Source: Hyphomonadaceae bacterium (GTDB lineage: Bacteria; Pseudomonadota; Alphaproteobacteria; Caulobacterales; Hyphomonadaceae). From it: DNA of 64,000 nt. The translations under genes were made by a program, and so were the position numbers. The stretch lies in the NCBI GenBank assembly GCA_016714495.1, contig JADKDU010000010.1, forward strand, positions 1-64,000, read 5' to 3'. Below are positions 8,551-17,455 of the stretch, piece by piece; position 1 is the first letter of the stretch; every line of letters starts with the position of its first letter. The notes beneath the pieces were generated by a model. That model was given only the letters and a program-made list of their open reading frames with translations. It had not been told where the DNA came from and ran no database searches.

Positions 8551-8700
8551 GGCGTCCTCAACGGGGGTGATTTCCGGGTTCTAGCGGGGTTTTCCCGGGG
8601 CGTCACCCCGAGGTGAGAAAAGTCCGGAAAGAGTGTCGGAACGAGGCTTTGGTCTACGTCTTACAGGCAGAACAAGCAGAATCTGAACCGGGAGAAAGCC

Positions 8701-9150
8701 ATGACGAACGACCGCACGATCCGCCTTCACCGCGTGCTGCCGACCAAGCCTGAAAAGATTTACAAGGCCTTTGTCGATGCCGACGCCAAGGCTCGGTGGC
8801 TGCCGCCGAACGGGTTCACCTGCAAGGTGCACAACTTCGATCCCAAGGTGGGCGGCGCTTACAAGATGTCCTTCGCCAACTTCACAACAGGCAACTCTCA
8901 TTCGTGGACGGGCAAGTTCGTGGAACTCGTGCCTGGTGAGCGCATCGTCTACGCTGACAAGTTCGACGATCCGAACATGCCGGGCGAGATGGTGGTGACC
9001 GTGACGCTGAAGAAGGGGATGGTCGGCACGGAAGTCCGCATCGAACAGACCAATGTACCCGCCGCAATCCCGCTGGAGGCCTGCTATCTCGGCTGGCAAG
9101 AGTCGCTGGAGTATCTCGCGAAGTTGGTGACGCCCGAGATTCCCGACTAG
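8701..9150 (+). CDS. SRPBCC (AHSA1-like) domain protein, 149 residues
   Basis: ATG at 8701 follows GGGAGAAAGCC. The N-terminus TIRLHRVLPTKPEKIYKAFVDADAKARWLPP is typical of the START-like AHSA1/SRPBCC fold, which forms a deep hydrophobic ligand cavity. A GGAYKMSF strand, the WTGKFVELVPGERIVY block and a C-terminal helix (GWQESLEYLAKLV) complete the domain. No signal peptide, so cytoplasmic. Members bind small hydrophobic ligands or Hsp90; the substrate here is unknown. Its stop overlaps the 3' end of the convergent EAL gene by 4 bases. Confidence 0.88.
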   Translation: MTNDRTIRLHRVLPTKPEKIYKAFVDADAKARWLPPNGFTCKVHNFDPKVGGAYKMSFANFTTGNSHSWTGKFVELVPGERIVYADKFDDPNMPGEMVVTVTLKKGMVGTEVRIEQTNVPAAIPLEACYLGWQESLEYLAKLVTPEIPD

Positions 9151-10217
9151 CGCTCGGCCGGAAGCGGATCGAACGCAACGCCGATATCCGGCAGGCGGAG
9201 GGGCATGTCGTAGGCGTAGCCCTGGACGAAGTCGCAGCCGATGGCGTGGAATTCGCCGGCGACGGCCGGATCTTCGATGCCCTCGGCGGTGACCGTCATG
9301 CCGAGGCCACGGATCAGGCCGGTGAGCGCAGTGATGATGCGGCAGGCCCGGGGCTGGCGGATCATGCGGGAGAGCTTGGGGTCGAGCTTCACGCCGTCAG
9401 CCGGGATTTCGGCCAGCCAGGCGAAAGATGAATGCCCTGCCCCGAAATCGTCGAGCACGATGCCGGCGCCGGCGGCGCGGAAGGCGGCGAGCGCGCCGAG
9501 GGCGGCTTCGAAGTCGCGCAGCGCGGCTTGTTCGGTGAGCTCTACGCGGAGGGCGCCGTGCGGGAGCTTGGCGTCGCGTATGATGGCTGCGACTTCTTCG
9601 ACGAGCAGCGGACGCGCGATCTCGGCGGCGGAGAGGTTTACCTGCATGAAGACGTCGTGGCCGGCGTCGCGGAGACTGGCGAGCGTATTGGCGGATTTCT
9701 CGAGCATGACGGGGGCGATGGCGGTCCAGTCGGTGTCGCCGCCGAGGCCGATGAGCGTGTCCGGGCCGACGAGTTGACCATCAGGCGCGCGGAAGCGGGC
9801 CAGCGCCTCGAAGCCGGCGACGGCCAGAGTGTCGAGACGGCGGATGGGCTGGAAGACGGGTTCGACATTGCTTTCGCCGTGGACGAGACGTGTGCCGGCT
9901 TCGGCGGGCACGATGAGGCCGCGCGCCAGGCCACGGTCATGGAAGGCGCCAAAGAAATGCGCGGGGCGGCCGTCGAGAAGCGTAACGCGAATGTCGATGG
10001 GATCGCCCGGGCGGCCGGAGCGTAGGGGCGTAGCGATGCGGACGCGGGCGAGACCATCAAACTGGGCGAGCAGCGCTTCAAGCGACCAGGCGCCGTCCAG
10101 CGTGGACAGCGGTCCGCCGGCTTCGGCGCGGATGGTGAGGACGCCGTTGACGGCGTTCCATGACCAGAGCGCGGCGCGCGCAGTAGCGGCTGACGTGTTG
10201 GCGGCAAGCTGGCTCAT
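9147..10217 (-). CDS. EAL-domain protein, probable cyclic-di-GMP phosphodiesterase
   Basis: 356 residues. The first about 115 form a possible PAS-like sensory region without membrane spans. The C-terminal EAL domain (about 120-350) has the expected catalytic features: the EAL triplet in GFEALARFRA, Asn in QVNLSA, Glu in VELTE, the DDFGAG loop, Lys in KLD, TAEGIE and QGY. It should therefore hydrolyse c-di-GMP to pGpG in the cytoplasm. No GGDEF domain is present. It is the last gene of the long minus-strand cta/thrC series, 17 bases after the M16 protease, so it may be co-transcribed with respiratory genes. Confidence 0.9.
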   Translation of the reverse strand: MSQLAANTSAATARAALWSWNAVNGVLTIRAEAGGPLSTLDGAWSLEALLAQFDGLARVRIATPLRSGRPGDPIDIRVTLLDGRPAHFFGAFHDRGLARGLIVPAEAGTRLVHGESNVEPVFQPIRRLDTLAVAGFEALARFRAPDGQLVGPDTLIGLGGDTDWTAIAPVMLEKSANTLASLRDAGHDVFMQVNLSAAEIARPLLVEEVAAIIRDAKLPHGALRVELTEQAALRDFEAALGALAAFRAAGAGIVLDDFGAGHSSFAWLAEIPADGVKLDPKLSRMIRQPRACRIITALTGLIRGLGMTVTAEGIEDPAVAGEFHAIGCDFVQGYAYDMPLRLPDIGVAFDPLPAER

Positions 10218-10234
10218 GTCGCCCCGGGTTAAAG

Positions 10235-11497
10235 TCAGGCGGAGACAAACGCTTCGGCGGCGGCAAGTCCAGCTTTTGGACCGACAGCCGATGCGATAGC
10301 CGGATTTGCCAGTGATTCCGCGGCGACCCGGCGGACGTCGTCAATTGTTACGGCTCCGATATGGCCAAGGACTTCTTCCACGCTGACGAGGCGGTTGAAG
10401 GTGAGAAGTTCGTAGGCGGCTGATCCTGCGCGGGCGGCGGGGGCTTCGGCGGACATGGCGAACTGGGCGGCAGCGACAGCCTTGGCGCGCGCGAGTTCGG
10501 CTTCAGTGGGAGCAGCGGTGGCGATGTCGGCCCAAATGGCTTGCGTGATCTTCACGACTTCGGCGGCGTCTTTCGCGTCGCAGCCGGCGTAGACCGAGAT
10601 ACGACCACAGTCGGAGTGCTGATCGCAGGAAGCGTCGATCGTGTAGGCAAGACCTTTCGCCTCGCGGATGTCCTGGAAGAGACGCGAGGCCATGCCGCCG
10701 CCGAAGATCTCCGCGAAGATGCGGGCGGCGAAACGATCCGGCGAGGTGGCGGACACGGAGCGGCGGGCGAGGACGAGGTGAGTCTGCTCGAGCTTGCGCT
10801 GTTCGGTGCGGATGGCGGCGGCGTTGGCGACGGGAGCGGCGGACGCCGGGCCTGGTTCGCCCTTGCGGTTGGCGAGCCAGCGGTCGACGACTTTCAGGAC
10901 GGCCTCACGGTCAAAGGCGCCGGCGATTGAGACGACTGTGCGCTGGGGCGAGTAGTTGCTGGCGCCGAAGCCGACGAGATCGTCTCGGCGGATGGTGTCG
11001 AGCGTCGGTTCGGTGCCCAGGATGGGGCGGCCAAGGGGGTGGCCGGGATAGCTGGCCACTTGCGCGAGCTCGAAGACGAGATCGTCGGGCTGGTCTGCGG
11101 CCTCGCCAATTTCCTGGCGGACGACGCCCTTCTCGCGTTCGATTTCTTCCTGCGGATGGTCCGGGCCGAAGGCGAGCGCGAGAGCTACGTCGAGCATGTC
11201 AGGCGCGTCGGGGGCGAGGCAGCGAACGAAGTAGTTGGTGAGTTCGTAGCCGGTCGAAGCGTTCATGACGCCGCCGCGGGCTTCGACGGCTTCGGCAATC
11301 TCGCGGGCGTTGCGGCCAGCGGCGCTCTTGAAGGCCATGTGTTCGAGGAAGTGCGCTAGACCGTTGCGCTCGTCGGCTTCGTGCCGCGCGCCAGCCGCGA
11401 GGAAGACGCCCACGGCGGATGTGCGCAGGTTTGGCATCGCGTCGAAGACGATGCGGGCGCCGTTGTGCAGTGTGATGACTTCCCGCGCGTCGTTCAT
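10235..11497 (-). CDS. M16-family zinc metallopeptidase (processing-peptidase type)
   Basis: 420 residues from ATG 11497. Its ATG overlaps the thrC stop in an ATGA arrangement, which fixes the start; sequence further upstream in frame is the thrC antiphase. The inverted zinc motif HxxEH is present (LAHFLEHMAFKS) with the downstream zinc glutamate region AVEARGGVMNASTGYE. The second half carries the non-catalytic M16 lobe (GGGMASRLFQDIREAKGLAY). It resembles the mitochondrial processing peptidase beta subunit and alphaproteobacterial homologues placed next to thrC. No signal peptide, so probably cytoplasmic. Substrate unknown. Confidence 0.93.
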   Translation of the reverse strand: MNDAREVITLHNGARIVFDAMPNLRTSAVGVFLAAGARHEADERNGLAHFLEHMAFKSAAGRNAREIAEAVEARGGVMNASTGYELTNYFVRCLAPDAPDMLDVALALAFGPDHPQEEIEREKGVVRQEIGEAADQPDDLVFELAQVASYPGHPLGRPILGTEPTLDTIRRDDLVGFGASNYSPQRTVVSIAGAFDREAVLKVVDRWLANRKGEPGPASAAPVANAAAIRTEQRKLEQTHLVLARRSVSATSPDRFAARIFAEIFGGGMASRLFQDIREAKGLAYTIDASCDQHSDCGRISVYAGCDAKDAAEVVKITQAIWADIATAAPTEAELARAKAVAAAQFAMSAEAPAARAGSAAYELLTFNRLVSVEEVLGHIGAVTIDDVRRVAAESLANPAIASAVGPKAGLAAAEAFVSA

Positions 11498-12885
11498 TTG
11501 CCGGCTTTCGCGACGATGGCGTCGATGCGCTGCCGGACGAAATCGGCGCTCATCGGGCCGGTGTCGAATTTTTCGGGCTTCGAGGTGAATTCGTGGGCGC
11601 GGTCCGGCAGGCTGACATCGATGCCAAGCGCCTGCTTCACCGTCTTGGGGAATTTGGCGGCGTGGGCGGTGGCGAGGGTGACTACTGGGCCATCGACATG
11701 ACGGCTGCGGCGGGCGGCGGCTAGGCCGACGGCGGTATGCGGGCACACGATCCAGCCGGTTTCGGCGTAGGTGCGTTTCATTTCGTCGAGCGTCTCATGG
11801 TCGTTGACGCGCTCGGCCGACAGACCCATGGAACCCAACTTCGCGGCGGCAGCTTTCGGCAACGGCGCTTCGCCAGTGTTGGCGAGCTGCGCATAGGCAT
11901 TGGCGACGGCGGCGCCATCACGACCGGCCGCATCGAACAGCAGGCGCTCGAAGTTCGAGGGAAGTTGGATGTCCATCGCCGGGCTTAGCGTGGCAGCGGT
12001 CTTGCCCTTCTTCATCGGCAGGCCATCAATGAGGCGCGCCATGGCGTCGTTGGCGTTGACGGCGGCGACGACATCGAGGCTGGCGAGCAGGCCACAGCAC
12101 GAGGCCACATAACCAGCCAGCGCATCGCCGAAATTGCCAGTCGGCACCACGAAGCGGATATTGCGGTCGCGGCCGAGCTGCGCCTGCGCCTGCGCAAAAT
12201 AGACGCTCTGCGCCGCGATGCGCGTCCAGTTGATGGAGTTCACGGCGGCAAGGCGCGACCGGCGACGAAACTGTTCGTCAGCCAGAAGCTGTTTGAGGAT
12301 CGCTTGCGTGCCGTCGAAATCGCCTTCGAGGGCGAAGTTGTGAATGTTGTCTGCGCCGGTCGCGGTCATAAACAGGCGCTGGGTGGGCGAAACGCGATTC
12401 AGTGGATGCAGGATCACCATGTCAACGTGCTTCGATCCCGCAAAAGCAGAAGCTGCAGCGCCGCCCGTATCGCCGGACGTGGCGCACAGGATCGTCATAC
12501 GCTCGCCGCGCAGACCCAGGACGTGGTCGTAAAGCTGCGCGATCAGGCGCATCGCAACGTCCTTGAAGGCGAGCGTCGGGCCGTGATGCAATTCAAGCAT
12601 CCAGCGGCCAGGGCCGACTTCGGCCAGCGGCGCAACTGACTGATGGGCGAACGGCTGGTAAGCGCGCACGCACATCTCGCGGATCGCTTGCTCCGGCAGG
12701 CTGGCGCCAGCGAAAGCGGACAGGACGCGCGTCGCCGTTTCAACATAGGTGGCGGTCGCGTTGGGGCGTTCGATCGTCGGGTAGGTTTCCGGGCTGAATA
12801 GGCCGCCATCCGGCGCGAGACCGATCAGGCTAGCCGACACGAAGTCGGCAGGCTCGGCATTGCCGCGGGTGGAGACGTATTTCAT
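11494..12885 (-). CDS. thrC: Threonine synthase
   Basis: Converts O-phosphohomoserine to threonine with pyridoxal phosphate. 463 residues from ATG 12885 (MKYVSTRGN), the canonical start; longer in-frame starts would lie inside surf1. The N-terminal domain has GLAPDGGLFSPETYP. The PLP lysine lies in GPTLAFKDVAMR, and the phosphate loop is in CATSGDTGGAA. A VPTGNFGDALAG block and the C-terminal HTAVGLAA region follow. It overlaps surf1 (ATGA) upstream and the M16 gene (ATGA) downstream, so the three are translationally coupled. Confidence 0.97.
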   Translation of the reverse strand: MKYVSTRGNAEPADFVSASLIGLAPDGGLFSPETYPTIERPNATATYVETATRVLSAFAGASLPEQAIREMCVRAYQPFAHQSVAPLAEVGPGRWMLELHHGPTLAFKDVAMRLIAQLYDHVLGLRGERMTILCATSGDTGGAAASAFAGSKHVDMVILHPLNRVSPTQRLFMTATGADNIHNFALEGDFDGTQAILKQLLADEQFRRRSRLAAVNSINWTRIAAQSVYFAQAQAQLGRDRNIRFVVPTGNFGDALAGYVASCCGLLASLDVVAAVNANDAMARLIDGLPMKKGKTAATLSPAMDIQLPSNFERLLFDAAGRDGAAVANAYAQLANTGEAPLPKAAAAKLGSMGLSAERVNDHETLDEMKRTYAETGWIVCPHTAVGLAAARRSRHVDGPVVTLATAHAAKFPKTVKQALGIDVSLPDRAHEFTSKPEKFDTGPMSADFVRQRIDAIVAKAGK

Positions 12886-13594
12886 TCCCGGGTCGCGCCT
12901 TTGTCTTCTCGTCTGGGTCCGAAGCGCAGGCGGCCCGCCCGCGCGTGAAACACCGCGTATATCAACGCGAATGCCGCCGCCATCCCGAACCATGTCACGG
13001 CATAGCCGATATGGCTTTCCGGGGGCGTGCGGGTGAGAAAATCAGGCATTCCTGACAGAGGTGTCAGGATGAACGCCGCGTTGAGGGGGGCTGCCTTCAG
13101 CGTAGCAGCCATCAGAGTCGCGTCGAACCAGTGCCATTCATTGGTGGATGGCGAGTTCTCCGCAGCCATCAGCGGCTTGGCAGGCCAAGTCTCGACCAGA
13201 TAGCGATCAGGCGACGTTCTGGGGCCGGGGGAGGCATGCCGCCTGGCCCGCCTATGGCGAGGGCTTCGAAGCCTGTCTCGGCCAGGATGGCGCCACAGGA
13301 CAGATCAACAGCCTGGAACAGGCGCCACCCCGCGGCGCCATCCGAGGCGTGCCCGAACATGCGCAGCGATGGTCCGACACCTTGGGGCGGAGCCACGACC
13401 TCCCCCGGCTTGGGCGTTTGCCCGCACAGGGCGGCTTCCGGCAGGAGGGGTTCGGCTTTGGCGGCCTGCTCGAACTGCGTGATCAGTTCCGCCTTCCAGC
13501 CGGCGCGCTGGCTCTGCCAGACGCCCAGCGCGATCAGCGCGGCCAAGGCCGGCACGGCGATAATCGTCAGGACCGGAAAAGGACGGAAATGCAT
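12882..13594 (-). pseudogene. surf1: SURF1-family cytochrome oxidase assembly protein, split into two frames
   Basis: SURF1 helps insert haem a into cytochrome oxidase subunit I. The first frame (13594-13169, 141 residues) begins MHFRPFPVLTIIAVPALA with one TM helix and the family motif GVWQSQRAGWKAELI. It stops just after IAIWSRLGLPSR. The second (13169-12882, 95 residues) begins with ATGA overlap and supplies the missing C-terminus: NEWHWFDATLMAA, then HIGYAVTWFGMAAAFALIYA, the second TM helix. Sum of lengths (about 236) equals one normal SURF1. Either a single-base frameshift has split the gene or two coupled halves are made; the first is more likely. It lies in the cta operon, as expected. 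Confidence 0.85.
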
Positions 13595-13609
13595 CAGCCG
13601 GGTTTAGCC

Positions 13610-13625
13610 CCCCAATCAATTGGGG
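13610..13625. other. Small intergenic palindrome in the cta operon
   Basis: CCCCAAT CA ATTGGGG forms a 7-bp hairpin in the 32-base gap between the DUF983 gene and surf1. With no T-run it is more likely an mRNA processing or stability element than a terminator. Confidence 0.3.
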
Positions 13626-13626
13626 A

Positions 13627-13995
13627 CTACTCCTGCGGATCTTGTTCGACACGGCCCTCGCCGGCCTTGTGTTTCCATTGCAGAGCGAAAAGCAGGGCTT
13701 TGACGGGGCGCAGGAAGGACATGCAGAACGCAAACGTCAGCGGCGGCCAGATCAGAACGTGGAGCCAGGCCGGCGGATGGAAAGCGAATTCGAAGAACAT
13801 CGCCGACGGCACGATCAGTATCAGCGCCGCGAACATGACAAAGAAGGACGCGCCATCACCTGTGTCAGCGACGGTCAGGTCCGCGCCGCAGGCGTCGCAC
13901 TGATCCTTGAAGGTGAGAAAGCCGCGGAACACCCTGCCCTCTCCGCAATTCGGGCAGCGACACTTCAGCCCGGCAGACAGTGCGGAAACGGTCAT
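13627..13995 (-). CDS. DUF983 family membrane protein
   Basis: 122 residues from ATG 13995. The N-terminus has two CxxC knuckles (CRCPNCGEG and CDACGADL), followed by two TM helices (about residues 50-70 and 78-98) separated by a short loop. This is the DUF983 family, which is commonly found inside alphaproteobacterial cytochrome oxidase operons between ctaE and surf1. The zinc-ribbon-like cysteines and location suggest a role in oxidase maturation, but its biochemical function is not established. It lies 7 bases after the preceding membrane-protein gene. Confidence 0.9.
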   Translation of the reverse strand: MTVSALSAGLKCRCPNCGEGRVFRGFLTFKDQCDACGADLTVADTGDGASFFVMFAALILIVPSAMFFEFAFHPPAWLHVLIWPPLTFAFCMSFLRPVKALLFALQWKHKAGEGRVEQDPQE

Positions 13996-14002
13996 GAAGA
14001 GC

Positions 14003-14632
14003 TCAAAGCGACGGGGGCGCCGAAAGCGCTGGCGCTAGATACAGCACCAGATAGGCACCCACCCACACCGCTGCAACGACGACCCAGTTGAGTGCGACAA
14101 CGTGGAAGCCGAGCGGCCGCTTCTTCGTCGCCACGCCAGCGATCAGCAGCACAATGGAAATGACCATCAGCGCGAAGCCGATGAAGAACTGAAAGTTGAA
14201 AGCCTGGCTCATGGCGTAGAGCAGATAGACGTTGCGGAAGCCTTCCGGGAATGATGTGTCGCCGCTCAGCCATTGGTCGGCGATGAACCAGTTGCCGCCC
14301 GCGCCAAGCCCGAGACCCAGCGCCGCCAGCCCGACGGCGAGCCAGACCCGGGATCTGGAGAACGCGAAGATCGCCCCGATTGCGGAGGCCCCAGCGCCCA
14401 CCATCAACAACGTCGCCCACATGAGAGCGCCACTAGCCTGAAAGGGCGCTGCAAGCACCACCTGGCTGCCAGAGCGGAAATTGGTGGAGAGGTTGGAGAA
14501 GCCGCGGCCGCTCCAAATCTGCTGGCCGGTGACGGGCGCTTCGCCAAGATAGGGCTGGATCGCACTCACCCAAAGCGCGACGGCGATGACCTGCATGAGC
14601 AGGAAGCCGATAAGGGCCGCCTTCGTGCTCAT
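14003..14632 (-). CDS. Uncharacterised multi-span membrane protein in the cta operon
   Basis: 209 residues from ATG 14632, starting MSTKAALIGFLLMQVIAVAL. Five hydrophobic spans are visible (about residues 6-25, 66-90, 95-112, 145-168 and 180-200), with a periplasmic loop after the first. No conserved cysteine or histidine pairs are seen, and I do not recognise the family. It sits 10 bases downstream of ctaE and 7 bases upstream of the DUF983 gene, so it is clearly part of the oxidase operon and may be an assembly factor. Confidence 0.8.
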   Translation of the reverse strand: MSTKAALIGFLLMQVIAVALWVSAIQPYLGEAPVTGQQIWSGRGFSNLSTNFRSGSQVVLAAPFQASGALMWATLLMVGAGASAIGAIFAFSRSRVWLAVGLAALGLGLGAGGNWFIADQWLSGDTSFPEGFRNVYLLYAMSQAFNFQFFIGFALMVISIVLLIAGVATKKRPLGFHVVALNWVVVAAVWVGAYLVLYLAPALSAPPSL

Positions 14633-14642
14633 GCTCTATCCA

Positions 14643-15542
14643 CTAGTGGCCAGCGCCCGGCGCGCCCGAGCCCCAGACGATATGCGGGGCGACGTACACG
14701 AAGGCGAAAAGGAAAAGCCACACCACGTCAACGAAGTGCCAGTACCAGGCGGCAAATTCGAAGCCGAGATGCTTCTCCGGCTTCATGCCGCCCGCCATGA
14801 GACGGCCTAGGCAGACCATCAGCATAATCGTCCCGATGACAACGTGCGCGCCGTGGAAGCCGGTTGCCATGAAGAAGGCCGAACCGTAGATCGAGCCATC
14901 GTACGAGAAGCCAGCTTCCGAATACTCGACCACCTGGAAGGCGGTGAACGCCATGCCGAGCAGGATGGTGAGCAGCAGGCCGATCTTGGCCGACTTGCGA
15001 TCCCCGACCTGCAGGGCGTGGTGCGCCCAAGTCACCGTGGTGCCCGAGAGCAGCAGGATCAGCGTGTTGATCAGCGGCAGGTGGAACGGGTCGAACGGTT
15101 TGACCCGCGCCCCATTCGTCTGCGGCACCGGCCATTCCGACCAGCCAGCAAGCCCGGGGTTGTTGGCGAGGTCAGCATGCTCGGGCAGCGCGCGAAGCTG
15201 GTGGAAGATCGCCATCTCAAAGAATTCCCAGAACCACGCGACGAAGAACATCACCTCGGAGGCGATGAACAGCACCATCCCGTAGCGCAGGGAGATCTGA
15301 ACGACTTCCTTGTGATCGCCTGCTCGGCTTTCCTTGAGGACGTCGCCCCACCACCCAATGAGCACGAAGATGAGCGCGACGAGGCCCGGCAGCGGTCCCC
15401 ACCAGGCGTGCTGCGGAATGAACCAGAGGCCCTTCATGTACCCAGCGCCGCCGAGCACCATCAGCAGAAGCGAGAGTGATCCGAGCAGCGGCCACGGGCT
15501 GGGTTTTACCAGGTGGTAGTCATGCTTGACGTCGCCGGCCAT
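14643..15542 (-). CDS. ctaE: Cytochrome c oxidase subunit III
   Basis: 299 residues, seven TM helices. The N-terminus HDYHLVKPSPWPLLGSLS is the classic subunit III start. The GMVLFIASEVMFFVAWFWEFF helix, the WAHHAL motif and the C-terminal GFHGAHVVIG and WYWHFVDVVWLFLFAFVY segments are all present. Subunit III stabilises proton uptake and binds lipids near the D-channel. It is complete and in the expected operon position, after ctaG. Confidence 0.97.
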   Translation of the reverse strand: MAGDVKHDYHLVKPSPWPLLGSLSLLLMVLGGAGYMKGLWFIPQHAWWGPLPGLVALIFVLIGWWGDVLKESRAGDHKEVVQISLRYGMVLFIASEVMFFVAWFWEFFEMAIFHQLRALPEHADLANNPGLAGWSEWPVPQTNGARVKPFDPFHLPLINTLILLLSGTTVTWAHHALQVGDRKSAKIGLLLTILLGMAFTAFQVVEYSEAGFSYDGSIYGSAFFMATGFHGAHVVIGTIMLMVCLGRLMAGGMKPEKHLGFEFAAWYWHFVDVVWLFLFAFVYVAPHIVWGSGAPGAGH

Positions 15543-15615
15543 GGCTCCAGTCCCTCAATTCGCGCGGGAATCGGGCGACGCCCTTCCCCGCAGTCCAGTT
15601 TCTCCTACCGCTGGT

Positions 15616-16182
15616 CTAGTTGACCGCGGATGCGTCCTCAAGCCGCGCGGAGGCCTGAGGGCCAGTCGCGCGGAAGTAAGTGTAAGAAAGCGTGATTCCC
15701 CGCACGTCATCAGCCTGCCAGTCCTTGGCCATGTCTGGATCGACGAAAAACACGACGGGCAGCTGCACCGTCTTGCCGGGTTCGTAGGTCTGCTCCTTGA
15801 AGCAGAAGCATTCGATCTTCTTGAAATAGAGGCCGATTTTCTCGGGCACGACGTTGTAGGACGCCATGGCGCGGACCGGCTCGGACGAGGTGTTGGTCAC
15901 CTCGTAATAGGCCATCATCTTCTCGCCGAGCTTGAGATCGACGAAGGGTTGGACGGCGCGGAATTTCAGCGGCGCGCGGGGGGCGACGTTGGCGTCGAAC
16001 ATGACGCGCACCTTGCGGTCGAGCACAGTCTTCGGGGCTTCGGTCGCAACCTGCGTGGTGCCGCCGAAACCAGTCATGCGACAGAAAGTCGAATAAAGCG
16101 GCTCAGCCGCGAAGCTGAGGCCGAGCATGCTCAGCGAGGCGCCAGATATGATCCAGGTGGTAAGGCGGGCGCGCTTGTTCAT
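15616..16182 (-). CDS. ctaG: Cytochrome c oxidase assembly protein CtaG/Cox11
   Basis: Delivers copper to the CuB site of subunit I. 188 residues from ATG 16182 (MNKRARLTTWIISGASL); its ATG overlaps the stop of the preceding small gene. A single N-terminal TM helix anchors a periplasmic domain. The copper-binding CFCF motif is present in KIECFCFKEQTYEPGK, and a third conserved cysteine lies near the membrane (YSTFCRMTGFGG). Length is standard. Confidence 0.95.
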   Translation of the reverse strand: MNKRARLTTWIISGASLSMLGLSFAAEPLYSTFCRMTGFGGTTQVATEAPKTVLDRKVRVMFDANVAPRAPLKFRAVQPFVDLKLGEKMMAYYEVTNTSSEPVRAMASYNVVPEKIGLYFKKIECFCFKEQTYEPGKTVQLPVVFFVDPDMAKDWQADDVRGITLSYTYFRATGPQASARLEDASAVN

Positions 16183-16454
16183 AGGTCGCGCACCAGGACA
16201 TTGGCGCCTATCTTGGTCATGGTCAGCACGAAGACCACGATGACGAAGGCGAACAAGGCGATGGCGATCCACTGGCCCCGGCGCTTGCGGGCGGCGGTCT
16301 GTTCATGCGTGAGCGTGACGCGTTCGCCGGTCGGCAGGGCTTCGTGACTGTCGAAGATTGCGCCGGCGATGCCGGAACGTGCGGCGACGGGAACAACCTT
16401 TGCGGGGTCTTCCGGTTCGCCTTCCCAGTCCTTGATCTGGCCCTTGTCGAGCAT
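16179..16454 (-). CDS. Small single-span membrane protein between ctaB and ctaG
   Basis: 91 residues. ATG 16454 overlaps the ctaB stop (ATGA); a GTG three bases upstream is also possible. The cytosolic N-terminal half is hydrophilic, followed by a basic segment (HEQTAARKRRGQW) and one C-terminal TM helix (IAIALFAFVIVVFVLTMTKI). Similar small membrane proteins occupy this position in many alphaproteobacterial cta operons and are sometimes labelled CoxF. Function unproven; an assembly or haem O/A handling role is inferred from position only. Confidence 0.8.
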   Translation of the reverse strand: MLDKGQIKDWEGEPEDPAKVVPVAARSGIAGAIFDSHEALPTGERVTLTHEQTAARKRRGQWIAIALFAFVIVVFVLTMTKIGANVLVRDL

Positions 16455-17404
16455 CACGCGCCAGCTCCTACGACAAAGTGGAGCGGCAGCACGCGCTCAA
16501 CCAGCAAGGCTGCGAACAACGCGAAGAGATAGATGATCGACACGCCGAACATCGCTTTGGCGTAGCGCATGTCGACCGGAGCATCGGCGTCGCCTGCCCG
16601 GCTTCCGAAGACGCGGATGGCGCTCCAAAGGAAAGCCGCGCCGCCAAGCGTTGCGACGACCAGATAGATCATGCCGCCGAGGCCGGTCGCGACAGGCACG
16701 AGACCGAACGGGGCGACGACAAGCGTGTAGATCAGGATCTGGCGGCGGGTTTCCGCGGCCCCGCGGGTGACAGGGAGCATCGGCACCCCGGCGCGGGCGT
16801 ATTCCTTCGAGGTCCAGAGCGACAACGCCCAGAAGTGCGGCGGCGTCCAGAGGAAGATCAGGCCGAATAGGATCCAAGCGTCCGTCGGCGCATTACCCGT
16901 GGCGGCGGCCCAGCCGATCACCGGCGGGAAAGCGCCGGCGGCGCCACCGATGACGATGTTCTGCGCGGTCGAGCGCTTGAGCCACATCGTGTAGACGACG
17001 GCGTAGAAGAAGATCGAAAAAGCCAGAAGTGCGGCGGCCAGCGGCGTCGCGGCCAGCGCCATCAGCGTCACCGAGATCGCGGACATTATGAGGCCGAAGG
17101 ACAGCGCATCCGTCGGCGCGATCAGGCCAGCGGGAACAGGACGCGTGACCGTACGCGCCATCAGCGCGTCAATATCTGCATCATACCACATGTTGAGCGC
17201 GCCAGCCGCGCCCGAGCCAAGCGCCACAGCGAACACGGCGACCGCGGCTGCAAACGCAGGCATGCCGACCGGCGCCGCCACGAGACCTACCAGGGCTGTG
17301 AACACAACCAGCGACATCACGCGCGGCTTCATCAGCCGCACATAATCCATCGCGCTCGCCGAGGCGGTCGGTGTGGAGGTGCTGACGATGGTCGCGTCGG
17401 ACAT
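16454..17404 (-). CDS. ctaB: Protohaem IX farnesyltransferase (haem O synthase)
   Basis: UbiA-superfamily prenyltransferase that adds farnesyl to haem b, making haem O for the oxidase. 316 residues from ATG 17404 (MSDATIVS); an upstream in-frame GTG/ATG would extend it by nine residues. About nine TM helices. The first prenyl-diphosphate motif is NMWYDADIDALMART, with the preceding signature YVRLMKPRVM and the downstream loop WTPPHFWALSLW typical of haem O synthases. Haem A synthase (ctaA) is not in the window. Confidence 0.96.
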   Translation of the reverse strand: MSDATIVSTSTPTASASAMDYVRLMKPRVMSLVVFTALVGLVAAPVGMPAFAAAVAVFAVALGSGAAGALNMWYDADIDALMARTVTRPVPAGLIAPTDALSFGLIMSAISVTLMALAATPLAAALLAFSIFFYAVVYTMWLKRSTAQNIVIGGAAGAFPPVIGWAAATGNAPTDAWILFGLIFLWTPPHFWALSLWTSKEYARAGVPMLPVTRGAAETRRQILIYTLVVAPFGLVPVATGLGGMIYLVVATLGGAAFLWSAIRVFGSRAGDADAPVDMRYAKAMFGVSIIYLFALFAALLVERVLPLHFVVGAGA

Positions 17405-17455
17405 CTGCTTTTGCGCTGCAGCCCGGACCATCCGGCCCGGGCCGCTTGCGCCCTG

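Noticed and set aside
8597..8611. CGGGG CGTCA CCCCG hairpin near the gatB start
   Set aside because: Short stem without T-run or conserved leader features; too weak to call an attenuator.
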